Shown here: positions 8,605 to 17,442 of the stretch, in pieces | How the letters are laid out: every line of letters starts with the position of its first letter | Position numbering within the stretch: position 1 is the stretch's first letter | Source: Pirellulaceae bacterium | Lineage (GTDB): Bacteria; Planctomycetota; Planctomycetia; Pirellulales; Thermoguttaceae | Direction of reading: 5' to 3' | DNA: 37,548 nucleotides | Assembly: GCA_012744395.1 (NCBI GenBank) | Contig: JAAYCB010000072.1 | Span: forward strand, 1-37,548 | Program-made: the position numbers and the translations under genes | Notes under the pieces: generated by a model | What the model saw: only the letters and a program-made list of their open reading frames with translations | Told to the model about the DNA's origin: nothing | The model's database searches: none

Positions 8605-8858
8605 CCGACCCGCCGGATTCACGGGGGGTGCCCCTCCAATCGGCCCACGCCCGGCCGCAGGGTCTCCGTCGCCCCTGTTGTTGCCGCAACTCCAGCTGCG
8701 GGCAGGTCCGCGGCCCCCCACCGAGCAGGGGCGGTCGCTGGCGGTTCAAGCCGACTGGGGTTAGGCCACCGTGGGGCCTTCGGGCCTGCTTGTGCCACCA
8801 GATCGGGTGGTGTTGGGGGCAGGGCAGCCGCGCCCACGCCGGGCCGCTTGCCCGCCGG
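8605..8858. other. Spacer downstream of the GGDEF gene with several short hairpins
   Basis: No gene seen. At 8766-8810 three small inverted repeats follow each other: CCAC-C-GTGG (8766-8774), GGCC-TTCG-GGCC (8775-8786) and CCACC / GGTGG (8795-8799 and 8806-8810). They would fold in the 3' end of the GGDEF-gene transcript but lack a U-run. They could be a dispersed intergenic repeat. Confidence 0.35.
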
Positions 8859-11075
8859 CTATTCTGCCCAAGGAATTGGCGCCCGCCGAAGGCACGGGAT
8901 CTCGCGCGCGCCGAGATAGGATTGAAGGCTGGCGGCCAGTTGTCGGGCGGCGTCTTCCACGACGCTGCGCCGGCGGTCGCGATTGCTCCGAGGGCGGACC
9001 GTGACCTCGATCCGGGTCTCCGCCGCCGGTCGCGACTCGCCGCCGCGCTGTCTGGGCTCGGCATCGGCTCCCATCCGCAGGGCGACGACCAGGGGGATGC
9101 AACGGTCGCCCCGGCGGCGCAGCGGCAGGCTGCTGTTGGCAACGACCAGCGTCAGATGCGCCTCGCCCCGGTCGACGACCTGGGCCTGGTGGTCGGCGAT
9201 GAAGCCGGCGAGTTTCTCGCGGACAACCGCCGGCGGCATGGGAGTGGCGAACGAGGTCGAGAGGCAGACCGCCGTGCCGCCGTCCACCAGGCGCCCGGCC
9301 GCCGGTTCCTGGTCGGACTGCGCGGTTCTCGCGCCGGCGCCCAACTGGACCACGGTATTGCGGCCCTTTTCCTTGGCGATCAGCAATCCCCGATCGGCCC
9401 GGCGGAGCATTGTCTCGGCGGTGTCGCCGGGTTGGATTTCGGTGACGCCGAAACTCGCTGTCACGCTGCGGCCACCGAGGGAGGGCTGCGGTGTCTGGGC
9501 GAGCCGGCCGCGGATTTGATCGGCTCTTCGGGCAGACGCCCCGTTGCCGCAATCGGCGCACAGCAGGACGAACTCCTCCCCTCCGTAGCGCGCTACCAGG
9601 TCGCCGGGCCGGCAGGACGATGCCAACAGGGTGGCCAGGCTCTTGATCACTTCGTCGCCGGCCTGATGGCCGAAGGTGTCGTTGATGCTCTTGAAGTAGT
9701 CGAGGTCGCAGATGATCAGGCTGCACGCAACCTGCTGTTGCCGGTGGGTCCTGACAAACTGCTCGAATACGCGGTCGAACTCGGCGCGGTTGGCCACTTG
9801 CGTGAGCGGATCGCGGGTCGCCTTGGCGTGCAATCGCTGGCAGCGCTCTTGGAGCGAGATTTCCGGCGACGCGTCGTGGAGGACGAGGACCGCGCCGAGA
9901 ATCGTTCCAGCCGAATCGGCGACGGGGATCGTGTGGCTATCGACCGACACGCGGTCGCGGTTCCGGGCCGCGATGCTCAGGCGGCGGAGCGAATGGGCGC
10001 CGGAGACGATCGCGTTGTTCACGGGGCATTCGTCCGCGCCGATGGCGTCTCCCTTCTCGCTGCGCATGCTGAGCAGTCCCGGCGCCCAGAGGCGGTCGCA
10101 GATGCTCGCGCCGGCAATGCCCGTCAGCCGCTCCGCGCCGTGGTTCCAGCGGAGAATCCGCAGCGAGGCGTCGATGAAGACGACCGCGTCGTGCATGTTA
10201 TCGAGCAGCCGGTCTTTGAAAAACCGCATCTCGGGGCGGTCGCCGCTGCACGAGGAGCAGTCCGTCAAGGCCCAGTAGGAATTGGGGATTTCGGGCGCCA
10301 GCGGGGGGATTCCGCGCCGGGACACGTTCTCGCGAAAACACCCCAGCGTGCTCGCGGGGAATCGGGCGAACAGGCGGACCAGCGCCGGGTCGAATTGGGT
10401 TCCGGCGGAGCGGAACAACTCGATCCCGGCGCGCTCCAGCGACATGGCCGGCCGGTAGACCTGTTCGGTGATCATCGCGTCGAATGCTTCGACGATCGCG
10501 ATCAGCCGCGATCCGAGGGGAATCGCCTCACCACGGAGGGGGTAGCCCGGACGCGACCCGTCGTACCAGGCGGGCACGTGCTCGACGATCTCCTCGACGC
10601 GGGAATCGGCGGAAGCGGAGCGGAGAATCGCGGCGCTCATTCTCCGCGCCTGGTCCATCCGCCGCGTTTCCTCGGGATCGAGGTTGCCGGGCTTGCCGAG
10701 GATTTCATCGGGCACGCCAAGGATGCCTACGTCGTGGAGCAGCGCGGCAATCTCGATTGGCTCGCGCTCGTGGTCCGGCAGATCGAGTTCGCCCGCCCAC
10801 CCGGAGACGATCAGGGCAACCCGCAGCCCGTGCGAGGCCGTTCGGCCCGACTTGCAGCGGAGGGCCACGTAGAGACTGCTCACCGCGCCGCGCGGAGCGG
10901 CGTCCGGCGGGGCGGCGATCTCCGCCGCGCCGCCATTCGCGGCGGCCCGCATGTCCAGCCCCAATTCGGCCAGCAAGGCCGCGAGCGGCGAGATCGATTG
11001 GGGCAAGGGCGCTGGCAACGAAAGGCCGCTTCCGAGCGGGAAAAGACTGGCTTGCGAATCCGTGGTGTCGGTCAT
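8859..11075 (-). CDS. HD-GYP-like / PAS / GGDEF cyclic-di-GMP signalling protein
   Basis: 738 aa. An HD-type domain (about 75-240) has His82 and HD at 114-115, but the HD-GYP signature is degenerate: the usual HHE before DG is changed and extra residues sit between DG (172-173) and GYP (177-179). A PAS-like sensor follows (about 285-405). The GGDEF domain (about 415-575) has an intact GGEEF at 498-502 and the inhibitory RxxD site RPGD at 489-492, so it probably makes c-di-GMP with product inhibition. An unassigned domain of about 150 residues ends the protein. No transmembrane segment is seen. The ATG at 11075 is chosen because a longer TTG frame from 11195 would begin inside the inferred promoter. 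Confidence 0.88.
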   Translation of the reverse strand: MTDTTDSQASLFPLGSGLSLPAPLPQSISPLAALLAELGLDMRAAANGGAAEIAAPPDAAPRGAVSSLYVALRCKSGRTASHGLRVALIVSGWAGELDLPDHEREPIEIAALLHDVGILGVPDEILGKPGNLDPEETRRMDQARRMSAAILRSASADSRVEEIVEHVPAWYDGSRPGYPLRGEAIPLGSRLIAIVEAFDAMITEQVYRPAMSLERAGIELFRSAGTQFDPALVRLFARFPASTLGCFRENVSRRGIPPLAPEIPNSYWALTDCSSCSGDRPEMRFFKDRLLDNMHDAVVFIDASLRILRWNHGAERLTGIAGASICDRLWAPGLLSMRSEKGDAIGADECPVNNAIVSGAHSLRRLSIAARNRDRVSVDSHTIPVADSAGTILGAVLVLHDASPEISLQERCQRLHAKATRDPLTQVANRAEFDRVFEQFVRTHRQQQVACSLIICDLDYFKSINDTFGHQAGDEVIKSLATLLASSCRPGDLVARYGGEEFVLLCADCGNGASARRADQIRGRLAQTPQPSLGGRSVTASFGVTEIQPGDTAETMLRRADRGLLIAKEKGRNTVVQLGAGARTAQSDQEPAAGRLVDGGTAVCLSTSFATPMPPAVVREKLAGFIADHQAQVVDRGEAHLTLVVANSSLPLRRRGDRCIPLVVALRMGADAEPRQRGGESRPAAETRIEVTVRPRSNRDRRRSVVEDAARQLAASLQSYLGAREIPCLRRAPIPWAE

Positions 11076-11194
11076 TGTCTTCGAGCGTGCGTAGGTGTCG
11101 GCATCGAAGAAGACAGGCTGCTGCGTGGCGGGCAATGCGGGCAAGAAGCCTGCGGCTGGGCGTTTGGGGGCGGCGGCCTGCTCCTTCCAAAGCA

Positions 11195-11223
11195 ACCCTA
11201 GGGCGCTTTCCGCCCAAGGTCAA
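11195..11223 (-). promoter_or_regulatory. Promoter of the GGDEF gene
   Basis: Minus strand TTGACC (11218-11223), 17 nt, TAGGGT (11195-11200). The inferred start near 11188 supports the ATG at 11075 as the translation start. Confidence 0.4.
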
Positions 11224-11391
11224 ACTGCTCACCACGCGCCGGGGCAGCCCACTTCGCGCTTCGAAAATCGATGCCGGCAGGCGTCAGAAACCTGCCTGTG
11301 GCGAAGCCGCGCGCTGCGAAAAGCTAGCCTGCGCTCCACGCGAGTGGGCGATGGGCAGCGGAAGGCCAGCAGGCGATTGCCGGCGAGCGGC

Positions 11392-11420
11392 TTGCCGGCG
11401 GGGGAGGGATCGGATACGCT
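11392..11420 (+). promoter_or_regulatory. Weak promoter candidate for the FAH-family gene
   Basis: TTGCCG (11392-11397), 17 nt, TACGCT (11415-11420). The match is modest (4/6 and 3/6). Apart from this and the opposing promoter, the divergent region 11076-11574 holds nothing I recognise. Confidence 0.25.
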
Positions 11421-11574
11421 GCCGTCGTCGAACGCCGGATTGCGGGCCGTGGGAGTCTGACGCAAGGCAGGACCGCATCCCGCCGGCGGCGGGCCGTGCC
11501 GCCGGCAAGGATCGGGCCGCAATGCGGATTGCCACGCGCGTCTGGCCTCGTCGCGGACCAAGGGAGCTCTGGAA

Positions 11575-12453
11575 ATGAAACTGGTGTCGTTTCGGGTGGG
11601 CGGAGAAGGGCGGATCGGGATTCTGCGCGGGGATCGGGTGTTTGACCTCAGCAAGGCGGATCCCGGCCTGCCGCGGTGCCTGCGCGGGTTGTTGGAGATG
11701 GGGGCCGAAGGGCTGCGGCGCGCTGCACTTGCCGCCGAGGGCGAGCTCGAGGCCCTGGCCCTGGATCAGGTCGAGCTGCTCCCGCCCGTGCCCAAACCGG
11801 AAAAGATCATCTGCGTGGGGCTGAATTATGCCGATCATGCCGCGGAAAGCGGGATGCGGCCGCCGCGCGAGCCGGTGATCTTCAATAAGCTGCCCACGAC
11901 GCTCCGCGGCAGCGGGGACCCGATCGTTCTGCCGGAGCTGAGCCAAGAGGTCGACTACGAGGCGGAACTGGTCGTCGTCATCGGCATCGGCGGGCGGGCC
12001 GTACCGCGCGACAAGGCCCTGGCGCACGTGGCCGGCTATATGTGCGGCAACGACGTGTCCGCGCGCGACTGGCAGAAGGGCAAGCCCGGCGGCCAGTGGC
12101 TGCTGGGCAAGTCTTTCGACAGTTTTGCCCCCACCGGCCCAGCCTTGGTCACGAGCGACGAAGTCGGCGACCCCGGCAAGCTCCGCATCCAGTGCCGGTT
12201 GAATCACCGGCTCGTGCAGGACTCGTGCACGGACCAGCTCATTTTTCCCGTTGCCGAGCTGATCGCCTACGTGTCTCGTGTGGCCACGCTGACGCCGGGC
12301 GACCTGATTTTTACGGGAACCCCACCAGGCGTGGGCATGGCGCGCACGCCCCCCCTCTATCTGCACCCCGGCGATCTGGTCGAGGTCGAGATCGAACGGG
12401 TCGGCCTGCTGCGGAACCGGGTCGCCGGGCCACCGCTGGCAAGCGTGGAATAG
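11575..12453 (+). CDS. Fumarylacetoacetate hydrolase-family protein
   Basis: 292 aa. The family cleaves or decarboxylates 2-oxo or 2,4-dioxo acids with a divalent metal. The FAH core begins near 75 (EKIICVGLNYADHAAE). Metal ligands are visible as Glu129 and Glu131 (YEAEL) and Asp160 (GNDVSARD). The conserved Lys179 (LGKSFD) and GTPPGVG at 248-254 are present. The N-terminal 70 residues form the short domain common in this subgroup. AAGGGAG precedes the ATG. The substrate cannot be told from sequence; acylpyruvase or 2-hydroxyhepta-2,4-diene-1,7-dioate isomerase annotations are common for it. It stands alone. Confidence 0.9.
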   Translation: MKLVSFRVGGEGRIGILRGDRVFDLSKADPGLPRCLRGLLEMGAEGLRRAALAAEGELEALALDQVELLPPVPKPEKIICVGLNYADHAAESGMRPPREPVIFNKLPTTLRGSGDPIVLPELSQEVDYEAELVVVIGIGGRAVPRDKALAHVAGYMCGNDVSARDWQKGKPGGQWLLGKSFDSFAPTGPALVTSDEVGDPGKLRIQCRLNHRLVQDSCTDQLIFPVAELIAYVSRVATLTPGDLIFTGTPPGVGMARTPPLYLHPGDLVEVEIERVGLLRNRVAGPPLASVE

Positions 12454-12861
12454 CGGTCAGCCGTCACGCCTAAGGGAACGCTCACGTAGCCGCGCTGGCG
12501 CGATACCCTGGGTATGCGGGTGGCACACAGGTCAACCTTGAAGGTTGTGCTGACGCGCGACCCAATGGGGCACTCCTTCGGTCTGGGGGTCGGGCTGCGC
12601 GATACGCGACCCCAGGCTTCGTTGTGAAACGCCGTTCGGCAGATCTTGGCGCCCCTCTCGAAAGATCCACATGCCCTGACGGCTGATGCCTGACGGTTGA
12701 CGGCTTCTTTCGTGGCAACACGCCTTGCCCGCGGTGCCGGAAGCGCTACTATTAAAAACAGGTTAGGCAGTCAAAAATCGATTCCGCCCTGTTCAGGCAG
12801 CCGGCTTGTTCGGCAGGCCGGGGCTCTTGGGCGGGTTTGCCGCTTGGCAAGGAGGAATCCC
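12454..12861. other. Intergenic region upstream of sod with inverted repeats
   Basis: No gene seen; a 79-codon minus-strand frame looks random. A perfect palindrome CAACCTT-G-AAGGTTG lies at 12533-12547. A second inverted repeat, GGGGTCG paired with CGACCCC, lies at about 12588-12613. These look like parts of a decayed intergenic repeat. A weak promoter candidate and the sod ribosome-binding site lie at the right end. Confidence 0.35.
12725..12752 (+). promoter_or_regulatory. Weak promoter candidate for sod
   Basis: TTGCCC (12725-12730), 16 nt, TACTAT (12747-12752), in the only AT-rich stretch upstream of sod. Each box matches 4/6. Confidence 0.25.
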
Positions 12862-13512
12862 ATGCAGTATCAGCTACCGGTGTTGGCTTACGGCTACGAT
12901 GCCCTCGAACCTCACATCGACGCCAGGACGATGGAGATTCACCACACGAAACACCACCAGGCCTATATCGACAAGTTGAACGCCGCCCTCAAAGGGCACC
13001 TGGTGGGCAATCCTTCCATTGAAGAGTTGGTGGCCGTGATCCACAAGCTGCCCGAAGAGATCCGCACGGCGGTCCGGAACCACGGGGGCGGCCATGCCAA
13101 CCACAGTCTGTTCTGGGAGATCATGTCACCCAGTGGGGGAGGATCCCCGCGTGGAACGTTGTCGGTCGCCCTGGATCGGCATTTTGGGGGGGTTGAGGGT
13201 TTCAAGGCGAGCTTCACGCAAGCCGCGTTGGGGCGATTCGGCAGCGGCTGGGCATGGCTCAGCGTCACCCCTGAAAAGACGCTCGTGGTGGAAGACACTC
13301 CGAACCAGAACAGCCCCTTGATGCACGGGAACACTCCGGTGTTGGGAGTGGATGTCTGGGAACACGCCTATTATCTGAGGTATCAGAACCGGAGGCCGGA
13401 GTATATCGAGGCGTTTTTCCACGTCATCGATTGGGAGGCTGTTGCGAGGCGTTTCGAGCAGGCCATCGCGGGCGGAAAGCCGGTGGTGGCTGCCTCGGCG
13501 TCCGCAGAGTAA
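12862..13512 (+). CDS. sodA: Superoxide dismutase, Mn/Fe family
   Basis: 216 aa. Converts superoxide to oxygen and hydrogen peroxide. The metal ligands His27, His81, Asp164 and His168 (DVWEHAYYL) are present. [11 protein letters not shown] and NQNSPL (148-153) favour the manganese type over the iron type, but sequence alone does not settle the metal. No signal peptide is visible, so it should be cytoplasmic. AAGGAGG at 12849-12855 fixes the ATG at 12862; the longer open frame is spurious. The C-terminus has a short Ala/Ser tail. It is monocistronic, with a terminator close behind. Confidence 0.95.
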   Translation: MQYQLPVLAYGYDALEPHIDARTMEIHHTKHHQAYIDKLNAALKGHLVGNPSIEELVAVIHKLPEEIRTAVRNHGGGHANHSLFWEIMSPSGGGSPRGTLSVALDRHFGGVEGFKASFTQAALGRFGSGWAWLSVTPEKTLVVEDTPNQNSPLMHGNTPVLGVDVWEHAYYLRYQNRRPEYIEAFFHVIDWEAVARRFEQAIAGGKPVVAASASAE

Positions 13513-13568
13513 TTCGTTCTTGCCGTCGGCCGCTGCCTGCGCGGCAGGTGGTCTGCCGCGTAGCTTTC

Positions 13569-13625
13569 GGGCGGTAGCACGCCGTTGCCCATTTCGACTG
13601 GGTTGGCCGTGCTGCCGCCTTTTTT
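13569..13625 (+). terminator. Rho-independent terminator of sod
   Basis: A stem of about 12 bp, GGCGGTAGCACG with CGTGCTGCCGCC (one wobble pair), is followed directly by six T (13620-13625). The loop is long (about 26 nt) and may fold further. Confidence 0.65.
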
Positions 13626-13629
13626 CGTG

Positions 13630-13656
13630 GCAACGGTCCGTTGCGGGGGCCTTTTT
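13630..13656 (+). terminator. Possible second terminator behind sod
   Basis: A tight hairpin GCAACG-GTC-CGTTGC (13630-13644) is followed by GGGGGCC and five T (13652-13656). The extra bases before the T-run make it less certain than the first. Confidence 0.35.
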
Positions 13657-13722
13657 GTGTTGAGTGGGGAGCTTTTTGCCGATTTTACCCTTCAGGGGAC
13701 TTGTGTCGATGGGCAACTGGGA

Positions 13723-13750
13723 TTGACCACGGGCCCCGGCCAACTATAAT
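13723..13750 (+). promoter_or_regulatory. Strong promoter upstream of the lipoprotein gene
   Basis: TTGACC (13723-13728), a 16-nt spacer and a perfect TATAAT (13745-13750). The inferred start near 13757 lies about 260 nt before the next ATG, so the transcript has a long leader or is a separate small RNA. Confidence 0.6.
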
Positions 13751-13756
13751 CTCCAC

Positions 13757-14017
13757 CCGCATTCCGTCCGCGGCTTGGTCAACCAGGCCGCGAATTTGGG
13801 TGAGCAGCAGAAAGAAGAACCCTCAGGGACGAGGGTCGCAGCGATTCCCGTATGCCGAGGTCCGATTCCCGAGCCGTTCATGGCTAGTCGGCGGGGCAAC
13901 TCGGATTGAGTGCCGAGAGCAGGCGATACGGGACTTAATGGCACCAATTCCAGACAGGGAGGTCGTTTCTCTCGGTGCACTCCCCCTTGTCGCGCATTTT
14001 CCAAGGACGTTCGGACC
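13757..14017 (+). ncRNA. Candidate structured leader or small RNA
   Basis: From the inferred start the RNA can fold into several stems. A near-perfect stem lies at 13769-13792 (CGCGGCTTGG region). ACCCTC / GAGGGT pair at 13819-13836. A long closing stem joins TCCCGTAT (13846-13853) with ATACGGGA (13926-13933) and continues 3 bp past a bulged G. Inside it, CTCGG / CCGAG pair (13900-13904 with 13913-13917), and a weaker branch lies at 13862-13891. No convincing ORF is present. I do not recognise a known riboswitch. The shape is inferred by eye. Confidence 0.4.
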
Positions 14018-15190
14018 ATGCGAAAACTCGTTGCGCGGTCTATCGTGGTTGCTCTCGGGGTGCTGCTGGTCTGCGGATGCAGTAGCACGGGTGGCAAGTC
14101 GCCATCGGTTGCCAGCCTGAATCCGATGAAGTACTTTGCCAAATCGAAACCGGTTCCCAAACCCTCGCAAATGACTCCCAACGTGTCGTTGCCGTCGGCC
14201 GACGGGCTTGCCTTGACCGATAGCAAGCCCAATGGCGGATTCGCCCCGCCCAGCCCATACGCTGCCGGCGCTGCGGACGGCAAGCAGCCCAAAGACGCCT
14301 TCGCCGGACAATATGCGAGCACGGCCGATCCCGCCCAGAATGCCTCGCCAGCGACCAGCGCCAGCCTGGCCGCCGGCCCCCAGCAAGGCATGTATGATCC
14401 AAACGGCTATGCCGGCGCAACGGCAACCAGCGGCTATGCCCTGCCGAAAAGCAATTCGCTGACCGGCACGACTCCAAGTGATTCCACAGGTCCTTACGGC
14501 CTGGGAGGCAGCCGCTACGACATCCAGAATCCCGGACTCTCGTCCGGCCCTCTGGCCGGCGGATCGACCATCCCGAGCAGCGCCGGCCGGTCCTTGAGCG
14601 ACGGGCAGCAGGCTGCCCCCAATTCCGCCGGCAGCGGCTCGGCCTACAACCAGACCGCCTCCTACCAGGCGTCGCCCCTGCCATCGCCCGCAGGCGCTAG
14701 GACCGGCACCTTGCAGGGCACCTACCCAAGCACCGGGACATACCAGGCTGACCCGAGTGCCGTCTACGGCACGTGGAACAACGGGACGAACCCTAGTGCT
14801 GTGGGGGGGTATGCCGGCTCGGCGATGCCGGCTTCCACGGACCGGCGCGACATCGGCGGAATCGCCTCGTTGCCGACCAGCCCCGCGGCCTCTGCGGGCC
14901 TGGCGAGCAGCACTGGCACGGCGGAGTACAACTACCAGAACTATCAGCCGGGAGTCACCGGCTATCAGCCGCCGAATGTGCCCGCGTATACACCGCCGAT
15001 CGGCTATGTCCAGCCGAGCTCCAGTTCGGGAACCGCTCCGGCAGCGGAGCCCGGCTACTCGCCCGGGACCACTTCCCGGTATCCCTCGTCCACGGTCCAG
15101 CCGGCCACGACGAACGGCACGCTCCCCTACTCGGCCAGCCCGGCGACGTATCCTTCGACGACCTACGGTTCCTCCGGCGTGCTCTACTAG
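14018..15190 (+). CDS. Low-complexity lipoprotein of unknown function
   Basis: 390 aa. The N-terminus is a lipoprotein signal peptide with the likely acylated Cys21 (VCGCSSTG). The rest is low-complexity, rich in Ser, Thr, Gly, Pro, Ala and Tyr, with recurrent tyrosine-proline patches at about 305-340 (YQPGVTGYQPP, YTPPIGY). No domain is recognised and most of the chain is probably disordered. AAGGA lies 10 nt before the ATG at 14018, and a strong terminator follows, so it is a single-gene unit behind a strong promoter. Such a composition suits a surface or envelope structural protein, but that is only inference. Confidence 0.8.
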   Translation: MRKLVARSIVVALGVLLVCGCSSTGGKSPSVASLNPMKYFAKSKPVPKPSQMTPNVSLPSADGLALTDSKPNGGFAPPSPYAAGAADGKQPKDAFAGQYASTADPAQNASPATSASLAAGPQQGMYDPNGYAGATATSGYALPKSNSLTGTTPSDSTGPYGLGGSRYDIQNPGLSSGPLAGGSTIPSSAGRSLSDGQQAAPNSAGSGSAYNQTASYQASPLPSPAGARTGTLQGTYPSTGTYQADPSAVYGTWNNGTNPSAVGGYAGSAMPASTDRRDIGGIASLPTSPAASAGLASSTGTAEYNYQNYQPGVTGYQPPNVPAYTPPIGYVQPSSSSGTAPAAEPGYSPGTTSRYPSSTVQPATTNGTLPYSASPATYPSTTYGSSGVLY

Positions 15191-15227
15191 AGAAGCTGCG
15201 AGGGGCCCAAAGCCTGAACCGTATTCG

Positions 15228-15259
15228 CGCCGCACGGGTGACCGTGCGGCGTTTCTTTT
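15228..15259 (+). terminator. Rho-independent terminator of the lipoprotein gene
   Basis: A perfect 10-bp stem CGCCGCACGG / CCGTGCGGCG with loop GTGA is followed by a T-rich tail (TTTCTTTT). Confidence 0.85.
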
Positions 15260-15565
15260 GCGCGGCGCTCGGAGAATCGGGAGGGAGACCTTGCGGGAGG
15301 GTACACGCGTCCATCTGGCAGGTGGATGCTGGCGCCGCGAGAGAAGGCGGGTTGCCGATGGCTGACGGCCTTTCCTTCAGGTATGATGGAAACGAGAGTT
15401 TCCTGGGCGAGGGCCGGCGCGCGTTCCGCGGTGGAACGGCTCTCCTTCGCCCGGCACAGGCGGATTGCCGGAGACCGGGGCGGGCGTTTGGCGGCCGCCG
15501 TCGCCAGCCTGCCGAGGCGTCCAGTTGTCGCCAGCCCGGCTTGATCGGCCCGAAGGAGTTGCGTT
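15260..15565. other. Intergenic region upstream of the ABC-2 permease
   Basis: No gene seen. TATGAT at 15382-15387 could be a -10 box but has no good -35 partner. A 6-bp hairpin (CGTTCC / GGAACG) lies near 15422-15438. Confidence 0.3.
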
Positions 15566-17413
15566 TTGCTGATTGGCCCCGTTTTTACCCGCGAGGTGGT
15601 GATTGCGCCCCGCCGAGCGCGAACGTATGTTGCGAGAACGGCCTATGGGATCGGCCTGCTCGTCATGATGGCCACCGCCTGGCTGGTTCTGACAGGCACG
15701 CAGGTGGTTCGCGACGTGGGCGACCTGGCTCGATTCGGCACGATCCTGCTGCAAATCCTGGCGTGGCTGCAATTGGCCTTGGCGGTCTTCTTCTCGGCGT
15801 TGCTCTCGGCGAGCGCTGTCTCGCAGGAGAAGGACCGCAAGACCCTGGTGCTTCTTCTGCTGACGAATTTGTCCAACAGCGAGTTGGTGTTGGGCAAGTG
15901 GTTTGCGGCTCTCTTGCAGGTTGTCGTCCTGACCCTGGTCTCGTTGCCGCTGTTCATGCTGTCGACGTGGTTTGGCGGCGTTTCGTTTGACCAGGTGGCG
16001 AGGGTCTTCGTGGTCACCCTGGTGAGCATTGTCGTCTGTGGCAGCCTCGGCTCGACGATCGCCCTGTGGCGAGAAAAGACCTTCCAGGCACTGGCCATGA
16101 CCGTGCTGATCCTGGTGCTTTGGATCGGCTTCTGGGAGACGGTTGGAGCGGGCCTGGGCAGCCGCCGACTGGGGCTGGAGCCGGGGGTCCTGGCCGTGGC
16201 ATTCAGTCCGTGGCGGGCGATCCAGGAAGCCACCTCTCCGGTCGTGCTCGGAGACCCCTCGCTCGCTGGGTGGCTGCGGGCGGCGGTTTGGGGAATCGAG
16301 CCGTTCGTGCTTGCCGGGTTGTTGACGGCATTCGTCTTGAACGCGATTGCCATCGCGCGGGTGCGGGTGTGGAATCCATCGCGGGACAGCCGGCAGGCGG
16401 TCCGCGAAGACGAGACGTGGAACCGCGAGAGCATCTGGGGGGCCGAATACGACGCCGCCCGGGTTCCGGAAGAAAGCCAGGCCGCCACGGAGGTGAGGAA
16501 ACCGGAGCCGCGCCGGGGCTCCGCGGAGCCGCCCGCCGCCACCCGGCGCGTCTGGGACAATCCAGTCATCTGGCGGGAGATTCGCACCTGGGCGTACGGC
16601 CGCAAGATTCTCATCGTGCGCGTTGTCTATCTGCTGTTGTCCGCGGCCGCGATCGCCGGCTTGCCCCTGGGGGGCGAAGCGGGCCGCGGGGGAGTCGATT
16701 CCGGCACGCTGCTGCCGCTGCTCCTGCTGTTGCTGCTGAGTCTCGTGCTGGTCAATGCGCAGGCCGTGACCTCGCTGGCGAGCGAACGCGATGGCAAGGC
16801 GCTCGACCTGCTCCTGGTCAGCGATCTGACGCCGAAGGAGTTCGTTTTCGGAAAACTCGGCGGAGCGTTCTACAACACGAAGGAGATGGTGTTGCTTCCG
16901 GCGGGGTTCTGCGTCTACCTCTGGTGGCGGGAATTGGTCGGCATGGAGATGCTCGTTTACCTGCTGCTGGGGCTGGGGGTGCTCTACTGCTTCGCGGCGA
17001 TGCTCGGCATCCACATCGGAATCCACTATGCCAATTCGCGTACGGCGATCCTTGTCAGCCTGGGAACGGTCTTCTTTCTGTTCCTTGGGGTGGCCACCTG
17101 CATGCGGATGATGATCGCCTTCAGTGGAAATTTCGAGGCGCAGTTCCAGCCGTTTTTCGTCTTCATGGTCGGCGGAGGCATCGGGCTCTTCGTGGCATTG
17201 GGCGCCCGCAATCCGTCCAAGGCGATTGGCGTGGCATCGTTCGCCTGCCCCCTGGCCACGTTTTACGCAATGACGAGCCTCCTGCTGGACAAGCCTTACC
17301 TGGCGTTTATTGCGACGGCGGCGGCATACGGTTTCACGACGATCGCCATGCTGATCCCGGCGGTCGACGAGTTCGACGTGGCGACCGGCCGGACGACGAC
17401 CGGAGAACCGTAA
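15566..17413 (+). CDS. Duplicated ABC-2-type membrane protein
   Basis: 615 aa with many hydrophobic helices. It has two halves, each with the same ABC-2 pattern: SQEKDRKTLVLLL...VLGK at about 86-111 and SERDGKALDLLL...VFGK at about 407-430. A hydrophilic linker at about 270-335 joins them. Such proteins are permease subunits of ABC-2 exporters, but no ATPase gene is adjacent, so the partner must be encoded elsewhere. The start is TTG at 15566, supported by AAGGAG 7 nt upstream. The CNNM/CorC gene follows after 29 nt. The substrate is unknown. Confidence 0.82.
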   Translation: MLIGPVFTREVVIAPRRARTYVARTAYGIGLLVMMATAWLVLTGTQVVRDVGDLARFGTILLQILAWLQLALAVFFSALLSASAVSQEKDRKTLVLLLLTNLSNSELVLGKWFAALLQVVVLTLVSLPLFMLSTWFGGVSFDQVARVFVVTLVSIVVCGSLGSTIALWREKTFQALAMTVLILVLWIGFWETVGAGLGSRRLGLEPGVLAVAFSPWRAIQEATSPVVLGDPSLAGWLRAAVWGIEPFVLAGLLTAFVLNAIAIARVRVWNPSRDSRQAVREDETWNRESIWGAEYDAARVPEESQAATEVRKPEPRRGSAEPPAATRRVWDNPVIWREIRTWAYGRKILIVRVVYLLLSAAAIAGLPLGGEAGRGGVDSGTLLPLLLLLLLSLVLVNAQAVTSLASERDGKALDLLLVSDLTPKEFVFGKLGGAFYNTKEMVLLPAGFCVYLWWRELVGMEMLVYLLLGLGVLYCFAAMLGIHIGIHYANSRTAILVSLGTVFFLFLGVATCMRMMIAFSGNFEAQFQPFFVFMVGGGIGLFVALGARNPSKAIGVASFACPLATFYAMTSLLLDKPYLAFIATAAAYGFTTIAMLIPAVDEFDVATGRTTTGEP

Positions 17414-17442
17414 TGCGGCGCAGTCGCCGGAGTTGAACCGAA

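Noticed and set aside
11076..11195. A longer N-terminus of the GGDEF protein from a TTG at 11195
   Set aside because: The TTG lies in the inferred -10 box, upstream of the likely transcript start.
8628..11201. An 857-codon plus-strand frame
   Set aside because: It is antisense to the HD/PAS/GGDEF gene; its composition is Arg/Gly/Ala-rich and no domain is visible.
12482..12721. A 79-codon minus-strand frame upstream of sod
   Set aside because: Arg/Pro/Ala-rich, no start signal, and it runs through inverted repeats.
15377..17026. A 549-codon minus-strand frame
   Set aside because: Gln/Arg/His-rich antisense of the ABC-2 permease gene.
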